64,000 bases of DNA from positions 1 to 64,000 of the forward strand of contig NZ_BOOQ01000016.1 in assembly GCF_016863315.1 (NCBI RefSeq). Reading direction: 5' to 3'. Of this stretch, positions 53,561 through 62,900 are shown piece by piece. Position 1 is the first letter of the stretch. Every line of letters starts with the position of its first letter. This stretch comes from Planotetraspora silvatica (lineage in GTDB: Bacteria; Actinomycetota; Actinomycetes; Streptosporangiales; Streptosporangiaceae). The notes under the pieces were generated by a model. That model saw only the letters and a program-made list of their open reading frames with translations, searched no databases and was not told the DNA's origin. The position numbers and the translations under genes are program-made.

Positions 53561-56500
53561 ATGACCTCCATCGCCAGTCGGGCGGCTTCCTCGTCGGAGA
53601 GCTCTGTCAGTTCCGCGACCACCAGGTCCTCGACGGTCCTGGCGAGCCGTTCCACGGTGGTGCCTTCGAAGACCGCCCTGATCGGCACGGTCACGCCGGT
53701 GATGGCGGTGAGCCTCGCGGTCACCCGGGCGGCGAGGAGCGAGTGGCCGCCGATCGCGAAGAAGTCGTCGAGCGCCCCCACCCCCTCGACGCCGAGGACC
53801 TCGCCGAAGACGTCGGCGACGAGGTGCTCGGCGTCCGTGCGCGGCGGGGTCGGCGTGCCCGCGGTCGCAGGTCCCGGAGCGGGCAGCGCCGCCCTGTCCA
53901 CCTTGCCGTGCCGGGTGAGGGGCAGGACGTCGAGGAAGACCCAGGCCGACGGCACCATGTAGGGCGGAAGGGCCGAGGCGGCGAACTGCGCCAGCGTCGG
54001 CCCGTCCGGCCCGTCCACGGCCGCGTCGGTGACGACGTATCCGGTGAGGACGTCGCCGTAGGCCGCCACCGCCGCCTGCCGTACGAGGGGGTGGGTGACC
54101 AGCAGGGCCTCGACCTCGCCCGGCTCGACGCGGAACCCCCGCACCTTGATCTGGTCGTCCATCCGGCCGAGGAATTCGAGCCGGCCGTCCCGGCGCCACC
54201 GGGCGCGGTCGCCCGTGCGGTAGAGCCGGGCGCCGGGAGGCCCCCACGGGTCCGGCACGAACCGCTCCGCGGTCAGACCCGGACGGCGGAGGTATCCCCT
54301 GGCCACTCCGGCGCCGCCGAGGCACAGCTCACCCGGTGCCCCCGGAGGCACCGGCGTTCCGTGTTCCGACAACACGACCGCACGGGTGCCGCTGATGGGC
54401 CGCCCGATCGGGGGCGTGAGGTCGTCCGGCTCGCCGGTCAGGTCCGCGGCGGTCGCGATGATCGTCGCCTCGGTGGGGCCGTAGGTGTTGACCAGCCGGA
54501 CGCGGCCTCCGAACCGCTGACGCCAGCGGGTCACGGCCTCCGCGCCGACCTGTTCCCCGCCGAGGACGACCAGGCGGAGCGACGGCGGCCAGGCGATCTC
54601 GTCGATCCGGGCCACCAGGTGATGCCAGTAAGCCGTGGGCAGGTCGAGTACGGTGACCCGCTGCCCGTCGGGCGAATCGAGCAGGTCGGGCAGTGTCGCC
54701 GCCCCATCCGGGAGGAGCTCCAGCCGGGCTCCGGCGGCGAGGGCCGGATAGATCTCCTCGGCGTGCGTGTCGAAACTCAACGCCGCGAACTGCACGACCC
54801 GGTCGTCCGGCCCGAGGGCGTAGGCGTCCATCATCCACGCGACCCGGCCGGCGAGGCTTTCGTGGTCGACCACCACTCCCTTGGGCGTGCCGGAGGAACC
54901 CGACGTGTAGATGACGTAGGCGGCGCCGTCCACGGTGAGGTCTGCCACCTCGGACGTCATCAGGTCCCGGCGCCGCTGGGGAAGCTCCGGGTCGACCGGC
55001 AGATATGCCGCCCCCGCCTTCCACGCCCCGAGCAGCGCCGCGACGCTCTCCGGCGACCTTCCCGCCGTCACCTCCACGACGCCGCCCGGGCGACCGGTGG
55101 GCACGGCCAGCGCGTCGAGCTCCCGGTAGGTGACCGTCCGTCCCGCGCAGCCGATCGCCACCGCCTCCGGATGGGTCCGTACGGCTCGCGCGAACATCTC
55201 GGGCACCGACGGGGTCGCCGGCGGTGCGGCGGGCCCTTCGCGGACCGCGTCCAGGAACGCCCGGTCGTCCTCGGTGAGCAGGGGGATCGCCGACAGCGGG
55301 CGGTCGGGATCGGCGGAGACCTCACGCAGCACCGTTTTCAGACGCGCCGCGAGTCCCCGGACGGTCGCGGCGTCGAAGAGGCCGGAGTCGTACTCCAGCT
55401 CGACCAGCAGGTCGCCGCCGTCGTGCCGCGCCTCCAGCATGAGCTCGAACTTGGCGCGGTCGTGACCCCCGGGGAACTGCCCGGCCGTCAGTCCCCGGAA
55501 CGATCCGGGGACCCGGCCGGAGTCCTGGGTGTGGAGGATCGCCATCGTCTGGAAGACGGGGGTCCGGCTCAGGTCGCGCTCGAGCCCGAGCGAGGCCACG
55601 AGCCGCTCGAACGGGATGCCCTGGTGGGCGAAGGCGGCGAGGACCCGCGTCCGGGTGGCGGCCAGCAACTCGGTGAAGGTGGGATCCGCGCCGAGGTCGC
55701 CGCGCAGGACGAGCACGTCGGTGAGGTACCCGACCACCGACTCGAGCTCGACGGTGTCCCGGCCCGCGACGGACGTGCCGACGAGGATGTCCGGTTGCCC
55801 GGTGTGCCGGGCGAGCACCGCCTGGTAGGCCGCGACCAGTGTCATGAACAGCGTCGCACCCCGCCGGCGGCCCATGGCGGCGAGCGTGTCGGCCTCGACC
55901 GCGTCCAGCCGGAACTCGATCCGCTCGGCGCGGCCGGCGCGGTGACCCGACAGGTCTTCCGAACCCGGGTCCGCCGTCCGCCGCCGCGGCCGGTCCGTCG
56001 GCAGCTCCAGGGGAGTGGGGGCCGCGAGCTCGTCACGCCAGTAGGCCAGCGGGCCGTCGAGATCGCGCTCGCGCTGCCAGACGGCGACGTCGCCGAACTG
56101 GAGGGGGACCGGCGCGAGCAAGCGGCCCGAGTACGCGTCGGCGAGCTCGTCGAGCAGCAGGTTCAGCGACCAGCCGTCGCCGATGATGTGGTGCATCACC
56201 ACGCACAGCACATGGTCGTCCCGGCCCTGCCGGATCAGCGCCACGCGGATCGGCGGGCGGTCCGCCAGGTCGAAGGGAGTGTTCACCCGATCGGCGACGA
56301 GCCGCTCAGCCGGGGGATCTCCGGCCGTGAGGTGCTCGATCGTCACCGGGCCCGGCGGGTCGATCACCACCACGGGCTCGCCGTCGGCGTCGGGGAACCG
56401 GGTGCGCAGGCTCTCATGCCGCGCCGTCACGGTGGCGAACGCCCGCTCCAGCGCCTCCACGTCGAGCGGCCCGCGCAGCCGGCGGACCAGCCACATGTTG

Positions 56501-59500
56501 AACGCGGCGCCGTCCTGCGGATCCATGCGGGTGAGGAACCACAACCGCTCCTGGCCGAACGACAGCGGCGGTGCGGTCCCCTCCGGGCGGCGGACCGGCC
56601 CGTCGCCGAGTCCCGGTGCCAGGGTGTCGACGAGCGCCGCCAGCTCCGCCACCGTGGGCCGGGCGAACAGCTCCCGCACGGGTATCCGCCCCGGCAACCG
56701 CGCGGTGACCATCGTCGCGAGCAGCGAGTGGCCTCCGAGTGCGAAGAAGTCGTCGTGCGCGCCGATCTCGAGGGGACGCTGCCCCTCACCGCTCTGTCTC
56801 GTCTGTCCGCCGGTCGCGCCGTCGCGTGCTCCGCCGAGCACCTCGGCGAACACGGCCGCGACCAGGCGCTCGGTCTCGGTGCGCGGCGGTGTCCGCTCCC
56901 CGGGCCCGCCGGCGGGCCCGTCCGCCCCGGCATCTCGACGGGAGGACGCGAGCGGAGATCCCGGCCGCGGGATCCGGACGAGCGCCGTGCGGTCGACCTT
57001 GCCGTTGGGCGTAAGCGGCAGCGCGTCCAGCGGGATGATCGATGTCGGCACCATGTAAACGGGAAGCTCGGCCGCCGTGTGCTCACGCAGCCCGCCGATG
57101 TCGCCGTCCGCGATGACGAAGGCGGTCAGCGCCTCGTCCCGGAGGACGACGACCGCCTGCCGTACGGCGGGGTGGGTTTCCAGGACGGCCTCGACCTCGC
57201 CGAGCTCGACGCGGTGTCCCCGGACCTTGACCTGATGGTCGTTCCGCCCGAGGAACTCGATGACGCCGTCCGGGCGCCGGCGCGCCAGATCACCCGTGCG
57301 ATAGAGCCGTGAGCCCGCCGGGCCGTACGGATCGGGCACGAAGCGCTCGGCGGTCAACGCCGGCCTGGCCAGGTAGCCGATGGCGACTCCGATCCCCCCG
57401 ATGACCAGCTCGCCCGGCACCCCGATCGGCGCGAGGGCGCCTGACGGGTCGAGCACGTGGACGGTCGTGCCCGCCACCGGCCGCCCGATCATCACCTCGT
57501 ACGGCTCGGCGGGGACGTCCCACGCGGTGGAGTAGATCGTCGTCTCCGTCGGACCGTACCCGTTGATCAGGCGTGTGGTCCTCGCCCGGAGCTCGCGGGC
57601 GAGCTGGAGGGGGAGGGCCTCACCGCCGACGACGGCCGTCACCCGGCGAAGGCCTCGCACGTGGAGGTCGCCCGCGAGCAGGATCCGCCAGCCTGAGGGA
57701 GTCGCCTGGACGTGGGTGACGCCCTGCTCGCGGATCAGTTCGGCGAGCGCGCGGCCGTCACGGGCGTCCGCGGCCACGACGACCCGGCCGCCGGTGATCA
57801 GCGGCAGGAAGACCTCGACGGCCGAGATGTCGAACGCGAGCGAGGTCAGCGCGAGCCAGGTGTGCCCGGGGCCGTCCCCGATCAGGGAGCGCATGGCGAG
57901 CAGCAGGTTGGCGAGCGCGCCGTGGGAGACGATGACGCCCTTCGGCCGGCCGGTGGAGCCCGAGGTGTAGAGAACGTACGCCGGGTCGTCAGGCCGCGGC
58001 CGGGGGAGCCCGCCGGTGGCGGGTCGCCCGGTGGTGACGTCCGCCGAGGTCAGGACCAGTGCGGCCCCGGAGTCCTCGATCACGTGGTCGACGCGGGCCT
58101 GCGGATGATCGGGGTCCACGGGGAGGTAGGCCGCACCCGACATGGCCACGCCGAGGAGGGCGACCAGCATGCCGGGGCCGCGCTCGAGCCGCAGGGCCAC
58201 GAGTGATCCCGGCCCGATGCCCCGGCTCCTGAGGCCTGCGGCGAGGTCGCGGGCTCGGGCGGCCAGTTCGGCGTAGGTGAGCTCCTCGCGGAATCCGTCG
58301 CCGGCCTCGTTCCCGGCGGAGCCGCCGCGGGAATCCCCGCCGGTCCCCCTGCCGGCGTTCACGTCACCGGCGACGACGGCCACGGCGTCCGGCCGCGCGG
58401 CGACCTGGTCGAGGAAGAGGTCGACCAGGGTCACGCCCGATGCCGCGGCGGGACTCGCGGGAGGAGGGGCGCCGGGCGAGCTTCGGGCGAGCAGGCTCCG
58501 CCGTTCGGCGGCGGGGAGCATGTCGAGCGACGCCACCGGCCGGCCGGGGGCGTCGAGCGCGGAACGCAGCAGCGTCTCGAACCTGAGCGCGATCCTGACC
58601 GCCGTCTCCCGGTCGAACAGGTCGGAGCTGTAGATCAGGACGCCGAGGAACCCGCCGTCCTCGTCCGGCCACAGGTCGAGCGACAGGTCGGTGCGGGCGG
58701 CCACCCACCCCGGCGGGAACGGCGTCGCGCGCAGCCCGGGCAGCGGGCCTTCGCTGACGTCGCCGCTCTGGGTGTGCACGCCGAACATGGTCTGGAAGAG
58801 CGGCGTCCTGCTCAGGTCACGTTCGATGTCGAGCGCACCGAGCAGGCGCTCCACCGCGATGTCCGCGTGCCCCATGGCCTCGATGACGGTCCTGCGGGTG
58901 CGCTTGAGCACGTCCGCGAAGGTGGGCTCGCCCGACAGGTCGGCACGCAGCATCAGCATGCTCGACAGGAAGCCGATCATGGGTTCCAACTCGGTGCGGT
59001 CGCGGCCCGCGACGGGTGCGCCCACGCAGAAGTCCGCCTGGCCGCTGTGCCGGCCGAGCAGCACCTGGTAGGCCGCGAGCAGCACCATGAACGGGGTGCA
59101 CCGCCGCTCGCGGGCCAGCCCGGCCACCCGCTCCGCCAGTTCGGCGGGAAGGGTGAACCTGACCTCCCCGCCGTCGCCCGTCCTGTGCGGCGGCCGCAGC
59201 CGGTCGGCGGGCAGTTCGAGCACGGGCACGCCGGCCAGGCGTTCCGTCCAGTACGCGAGGTCGGCGCCCCCGTCCTTGGAGCGTTCCGACCTGGCGTACT
59301 CGCCGTATCGCAGAGGAAGCGGCGGAAGGGGCGCACCGCCCGCGTAGTGATGGGCGAGTTCGTCTCGCAGGATGTTCGTGGACAGGCCGTCGGCGATGAT
59401 GTGGTGCAGTGCCACGGCGAGCACGTGGTCGTCCGGGCCCAGCCGCACGAGTGTGACCCGCATGAGCGGGGCCGCGGACAGGTCGAAGGGGGCGTTGGCC

Positions 59501-59796
59501 CGCTGCGCGACCAGCCGCCGGGCGTCGTCCTCGTTCGCCGCCTCGAAGCGGTCCACGACGACGGGTTCCGGCGGGAGGACGACGGCGGCCGGCCGGCCGC
59601 CCACCTCCTCGAACCGGGTGCGCAGCGTCTCGTGCCGGGCGGCGACGGCGGTGAACGCCGCCTCGAGCGCCGCCACGTCGAGATCGCCGTGCAACCGGTA
59701 GGCGTGACCGGTGTTGTAGGAGTGGTCGAGAGGGTCGAGCCGGTGGAGGAACCAGAGCCGTTCCTGGCCGTGAGAAAGCGGCTGAGATTGTTCCAC
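53557..59796 (-). CDS. Non-ribosomal peptide synthetase, C-A-T-C-A-T
   Basis: A 2079-residue two-module synthetase. C1 has HHIIADG (131-137). A1 has [14 protein letters not shown] (about 604); its pocket residues read D-I-V-Q-V-G-G-I-Y, nearest to the glycine code DILQLGLIWK. T1 has [12 protein letters not shown] (Ser about 1022). C2 has HHIIGDG (about 1202). A2 has [14 protein letters not shown] (about 1629); its pocket residues D-T-E-D-V-L-T-I-I include acidic side chains, suggesting a basic residue such as Orn, Lys or Dab. T2 has [12 protein letters not shown] (about 2017). There is no epimerase or thioesterase; the acidic tail [15 protein letters not shown] may dock to a partner. GTG start. 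A2 lacks about 25-30 residues between its A1-like motif and the P-loop. It is divergent from the C-A-T-TE synthetase. Confidence 0.95.
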   Translation of the reverse strand: MEQSQPLSHGQERLWFLHRLDPLDHSYNTGHAYRLHGDLDVAALEAAFTAVAARHETLRTRFEEVGGRPAAVVLPPEPVVVDRFEAANEDDARRLVAQRANAPFDLSAAPLMRVTLVRLGPDDHVLAVALHHIIADGLSTNILRDELAHHYAGGAPLPPLPLRYGEYARSERSKDGGADLAYWTERLAGVPVLELPADRLRPPHRTGDGGEVRFTLPAELAERVAGLARERRCTPFMVLLAAYQVLLGRHSGQADFCVGAPVAGRDRTELEPMIGFLSSMLMLRADLSGEPTFADVLKRTRRTVIEAMGHADIAVERLLGALDIERDLSRTPLFQTMFGVHTQSGDVSEGPLPGLRATPFPPGWVAARTDLSLDLWPDEDGGFLGVLIYSSDLFDRETAVRIALRFETLLRSALDAPGRPVASLDMLPAAERRSLLARSSPGAPPPASPAAASGVTLVDLFLDQVAARPDAVAVVAGDVNAGRGTGGDSRGGSAGNEAGDGFREELTYAELAARARDLAAGLRSRGIGPGSLVALRLERGPGMLVALLGVAMSGAAYLPVDPDHPQARVDHVIEDSGAALVLTSADVTTGRPATGGLPRPRPDDPAYVLYTSGSTGRPKGVIVSHGALANLLLAMRSLIGDGPGHTWLALTSLAFDISAVEVFLPLITGGRVVVAADARDGRALAELIREQGVTHVQATPSGWRILLAGDLHVRGLRRVTAVVGGEALPLQLARELRARTTRLINGYGPTETTIYSTAWDVPAEPYEVMIGRPVAGTTVHVLDPSGALAPIGVPGELVIGGIGVAIGYLARPALTAERFVPDPYGPAGSRLYRTGDLARRRPDGVIEFLGRNDHQVKVRGHRVELGEVEAVLETHPAVRQAVVVLRDEALTAFVIADGDIGGLREHTAAELPVYMVPTSIIPLDALPLTPNGKVDRTALVRIPRPGSPLASSRRDAGADGPAGGPGERTPPRTETERLVAAVFAEVLGGARDGATGGQTRQSGEGQRPLEIGAHDDFFALGGHSLLATMVTARLPGRIPVRELFARPTVAELAALVDTLAPGLGDGPVRRPEGTAPPLSFGQERLWFLTRMDPQDGAAFNMWLVRRLRGPLDVEALERAFATVTARHESLRTRFPDADGEPVVVIDPPGPVTIEHLTAGDPPAERLVADRVNTPFDLADRPPIRVALIRQGRDDHVLCVVMHHIIGDGWSLNLLLDELADAYSGRLLAPVPLQFGDVAVWQRERDLDGPLAYWRDELAAPTPLELPTDRPRRRTADPGSEDLSGHRAGRAERIEFRLDAVEADTLAAMGRRRGATLFMTLVAAYQAVLARHTGQPDILVGTSVAGRDTVELESVVGYLTDVLVLRGDLGADPTFTELLAATRTRVLAAFAHQGIPFERLVASLGLERDLSRTPVFQTMAILHTQDSGRVPGSFRGLTAGQFPGGHDRAKFELMLEARHDGGDLLVELEYDSGLFDAATVRGLAARLKTVLREVSADPDRPLSAIPLLTEDDRAFLDAVREGPAAPPATPSVPEMFARAVRTHPEAVAIGCAGRTVTYRELDALAVPTGRPGGVVEVTAGRSPESVAALLGAWKAGAAYLPVDPELPQRRRDLMTSEVADLTVDGAAYVIYTSGSSGTPKGVVVDHESLAGRVAWMMDAYALGPDDRVVQFAALSFDTHAEEIYPALAAGARLELLPDGAATLPDLLDSPDGQRVTVLDLPTAYWHHLVARIDEIAWPPSLRLVVLGGEQVGAEAVTRWRQRFGGRVRLVNTYGPTEATIIATAADLTGEPDDLTPPIGRPISGTRAVVLSEHGTPVPPGAPGELCLGGAGVARGYLRRPGLTAERFVPDPWGPPGARLYRTGDRARWRRDGRLEFLGRMDDQIKVRGFRVEPGEVEALLVTHPLVRQAAVAAYGDVLTGYVVTDAAVDGPDGPTLAQFAASALPPYMVPSAWVFLDVLPLTRHGKVDRAALPAPGPATAGTPTPPRTDAEHLVADVFGEVLGVEGVGALDDFFAIGGHSLLAARVTARLTAITGVTVPIRAVFEGTTVERLARTVEDLVVAELTELSDEEAARLAMEVM

Positions 59797-59978
59797 GAAT
59801 GACCGCCCAATTGAAAAGTTTATTTACAGTGAGCGCGAACGGCGTCAGTGAATCACGCGAAAGGGCAGGCCGACAAGCCCCTTTCGCGCCTGTCGGTCGT
59901 GTGTAAGACTCGCGGTCGACCGGCAACTGTAAAGACACTTGCCAGTTAAAAACTCTACACAGTTGGTGGAGGCGCGCA
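59797..59978. promoter_or_regulatory. Divergent NRPS promoter region
   Basis: A 182-bp gap, A+T-rich at both ends, shared by two divergent synthetase genes. TTTACAGT (59823-59830) and ACTGTAAA (59926-59933) are exact inverted copies, one toward each gene. CAACTGT (59924-59930) and ACAGTTG (59959-59965) form another inverted pair before the plus-strand start. A CGCGAAAGGG/CCCTTTCGCG hairpin (59856-59865 with 59879-59888) has a loop segment GGCCGACA (59868-59875) that can pair with TGTCGGTC (59891-59898). No iron box (DmdR/IdeR type) is seen. Confidence 0.55.
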
Positions 59979-62900
59979 TTGACCACGCTGTCGGCCGACA
60001 AGAAAGCCCTATTGGCGCAGCGCCTGCGGCGCCGTACCGGTTCCGCCTCCATCACGCCGCGACCCCCCGGTTCGGTTCCGCCGCTCTCGCATGCCCAGGA
60101 GCGGTTGTGGTTCCTCGAGCAGTACGCGCCGGGAACCACCGTCTACACGGTCCCCGTCACCCTCCGCATCGAGGGCGAGCTGGACGAGACGGCCGTGGAA
60201 CCGGCTCTGCTGGAGGTCGTCCGCCGGCACGAGGCGCTGCGCATGCGCTTCCACACCACCGGCGAGGGCCTTCCCGTCGTGGAGATTGACGCGGAGCCCC
60301 GGGCGGGCTTCCGGCTGGAGACCGCGGAGGGGCCGGACGAGGCGCGCGACCTGATCGAGCGGGAGCTGTCCAGGCCGTTCGACCTGGACGAGGGGCCACT
60401 GGTCCGTGCCCTGCTCGTACGGTTGACGCCCGTCGACCACGTGCTGATGCTGGCGGCTCACCACCTCGTGACCGACGGCTGGTCGTTCGACGTCATCCTG
60501 CGCGAGCTCTTCGCGTTCATCAGGGGACAGAGCCCGGACCCGCCGGTCGTCCAGTACGGCGACTACGCGGTCTGGCAGCGGGACCGCGAGTACGGGCGGG
60601 AGGTGGCCTACTGGCGCGAGCGTCTCGCGGGCGTGCCCGTGCTCGACCTGCCCACCGACGAACCGCGACCTCGGGAGATGTGCCACGCGGGCGCCGTGCA
60701 CCACTTCGCGCTCGACGTCGACCTGTCCGCCACGGCGCACGCCCACGCGGCCACGCCGTACATGGTGCTGCTCTCGGCCTTCCAGATCCTGCTGTCCCGC
60801 TACTCCGGCCAGCACGACTTCGCGGTGGGCACGCCGATCGCCGGTCGCGGGCTGCCGGAACTCGACGGCGTCGCCGGCATGTTCGTCAACACGCTCGCGA
60901 TGCGCGCCGACCTCGGCGGCGACCCCACGTTCGAGACCTTCCTGGCCCGCACCCGCGAGTCCGCGCTCGACGCCTACGCCCACCAGGAGTTGCCGTTCGA
61001 CCGTCTGGTCACCGAGCTGAACGTCCAGCGGGACGTCAGCAGGTCCCCCGTCGTCCAGGCGACGCTGGCCCTGCAGAACTTCGCGGCGGGAGTGGGCTCC
61101 GGCGACCTGACGTTGTCGGCCTTCGCCGCCGAGGCGGGCACGGCCAGATTCGACCTGTCGCTGCACCTGTTCGAGAAGCCCGGCGGATTCAGCGGGCAGC
61201 TCACCTACAACACCGCTCTGTTCGGCCCTGACACGATCGGGCGGATGGCCGCGCACTTCGAGGTGCTGCTGCGCGCCGTCGTCGCCGATCCGTCGCGGCG
61301 CCTGTCGGAGCTGCCGATGCTCGCCGCGGGCGAGCGCGAGCGGGTGCTGGAGTTCTCCCGGTCACCCGAACCGCGGCCCACGGGGCACACTCTGCTCCAC
61401 GACGTCGTCGCGGGGCCGCCGGACCGGGTGGCCGTGACCTGCGGGGACGCGTCCCTCACCTATGCGGGGTTGGCCTGCCGCTCGGACGCGCTCGCCGTCC
61501 ACCTGCGGACCCTCGGAGTGACACGGGGCTCGCGGGTCGGCGTCAGCCTGGAGCAGTCGGTCGATCTGGCCGTCGCCGTGCTGGGGGTCCTGAAGGCGGG
61601 CGGAGCCTACGTGCCGCTGGACCCGGCCCAGCCCGCCGCGCGGCTGGCCGCGATGACCGCCGACGCCGGGGTGCGCGTGACCGTCACGGCCGAGTTCCTG
61701 GCCGCGATGCCCGCAGGCCCGGCCGGTTCACCGGCAGATCCGGGCCTGACCGGCACGGATCTGGCCTACGTCATCTACACCTCCGGCACGACGGGGCGGC
61801 CCAAGGGCGTCGCCGTGCAGCACCGCGAGGTCCTCACCTACCTGGCCGGGGTCCGGGAACGGCTGGAGGTCGAGCCGGGAGGAACGTACGCGCTGATGCA
61901 GTCGTTGTCCTTCGACTTCGGCGTGACCGTCTTCTACCTGTCGCTGATGAGCGGGGGAACGCTCCACCTGCTCAACCCGCGGCTCCCCGTCGCCGAACTG
62001 GCCGAGACGTTGCGCCGCACGGACCACCTCAAGATCACGCCGTCGCACCTCGCCTCGCTGCTGCCCCAGGCGGCCGATCCGTCCGACGTCCTGCCGCGCA
62101 GGCTGCTGATCCTGGGCGGCGAGGCGTCGACGTCGGCCTGGGCCGGGACGCTGCGGGGTCCCCGGGTCGTCAACCACTACGGGCCCACCGAGGCCACCGT
62201 GGGGGTCACCACGCACGAGGTGACGGGGCGGGAGCGGACACAGGCGCTGCCGATCGGCCGTCCTCTCCCCGGAGCCAGGGCGTACGTGCTGGACGAGCGG
62301 GCGGAGCCCGTCCCGATCGGGGTGATCGGCGAGATCCACCTGGGCGGCGACCGCCTCGCCCGCGGCTACCTCGGCATGCCGGGCCTGACCGCCGAGCGCT
62401 TCCTGCCCGACCCGTACGGCACGCCGGGGTCGCGCATGTACCGGACGGGCGACCTCGGCAGGTGGCTGCCCTCGGGCGAGTTGCAGTTCCTCGGCCGGCG
62501 GGACCTCCAGGTCAAGGTGCGGGGTTACCGGGTCGAGCTCAGCGAGATCGAGGAGGCGCTGGCGGGGCACGCCGCGGTGGCGCAGGCCGTCGTGGACCTC
62601 CGGAGCGACCGTCTCGTGGCCTACCTGCTGGGGGAGCGGGTGCCCACCCGGGACCTGCGGGCCCACCTCACCGACCGCCTGCCCGAGTACATGATCCCCG
62701 CGCGGTACGTGTGGCTGGACCGGCTGCCGCTGAAGTCGCACGGCAAGGTCGACCGGGCCGCGCTGCCCGAACCCGCGGCCGAGCGGGAGCAGGACGGGTA
62801 CGTCCCGCCGGAGTCCCCGCTGGAGACGGCCATCGCCGTCGTGTGGGCCAAGGTGCTCGAGCTCGACCGGGTCGGAGCGGAGGACGACTTCTTCGAACTG

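Noticed and set aside
53743-57312. 1189-codon open frame on the plus strand
   Set aside because: Antisense to the NRPS with intact domains; low-complexity composition and no motifs.
59797-59978. Iron-regulated (DmdR/IdeR) promoter for a siderophore NRPS
   Set aside because: No TTAGGTTAGGCTAACCTAA-like 19-bp palindrome is visible in the intergenic region.
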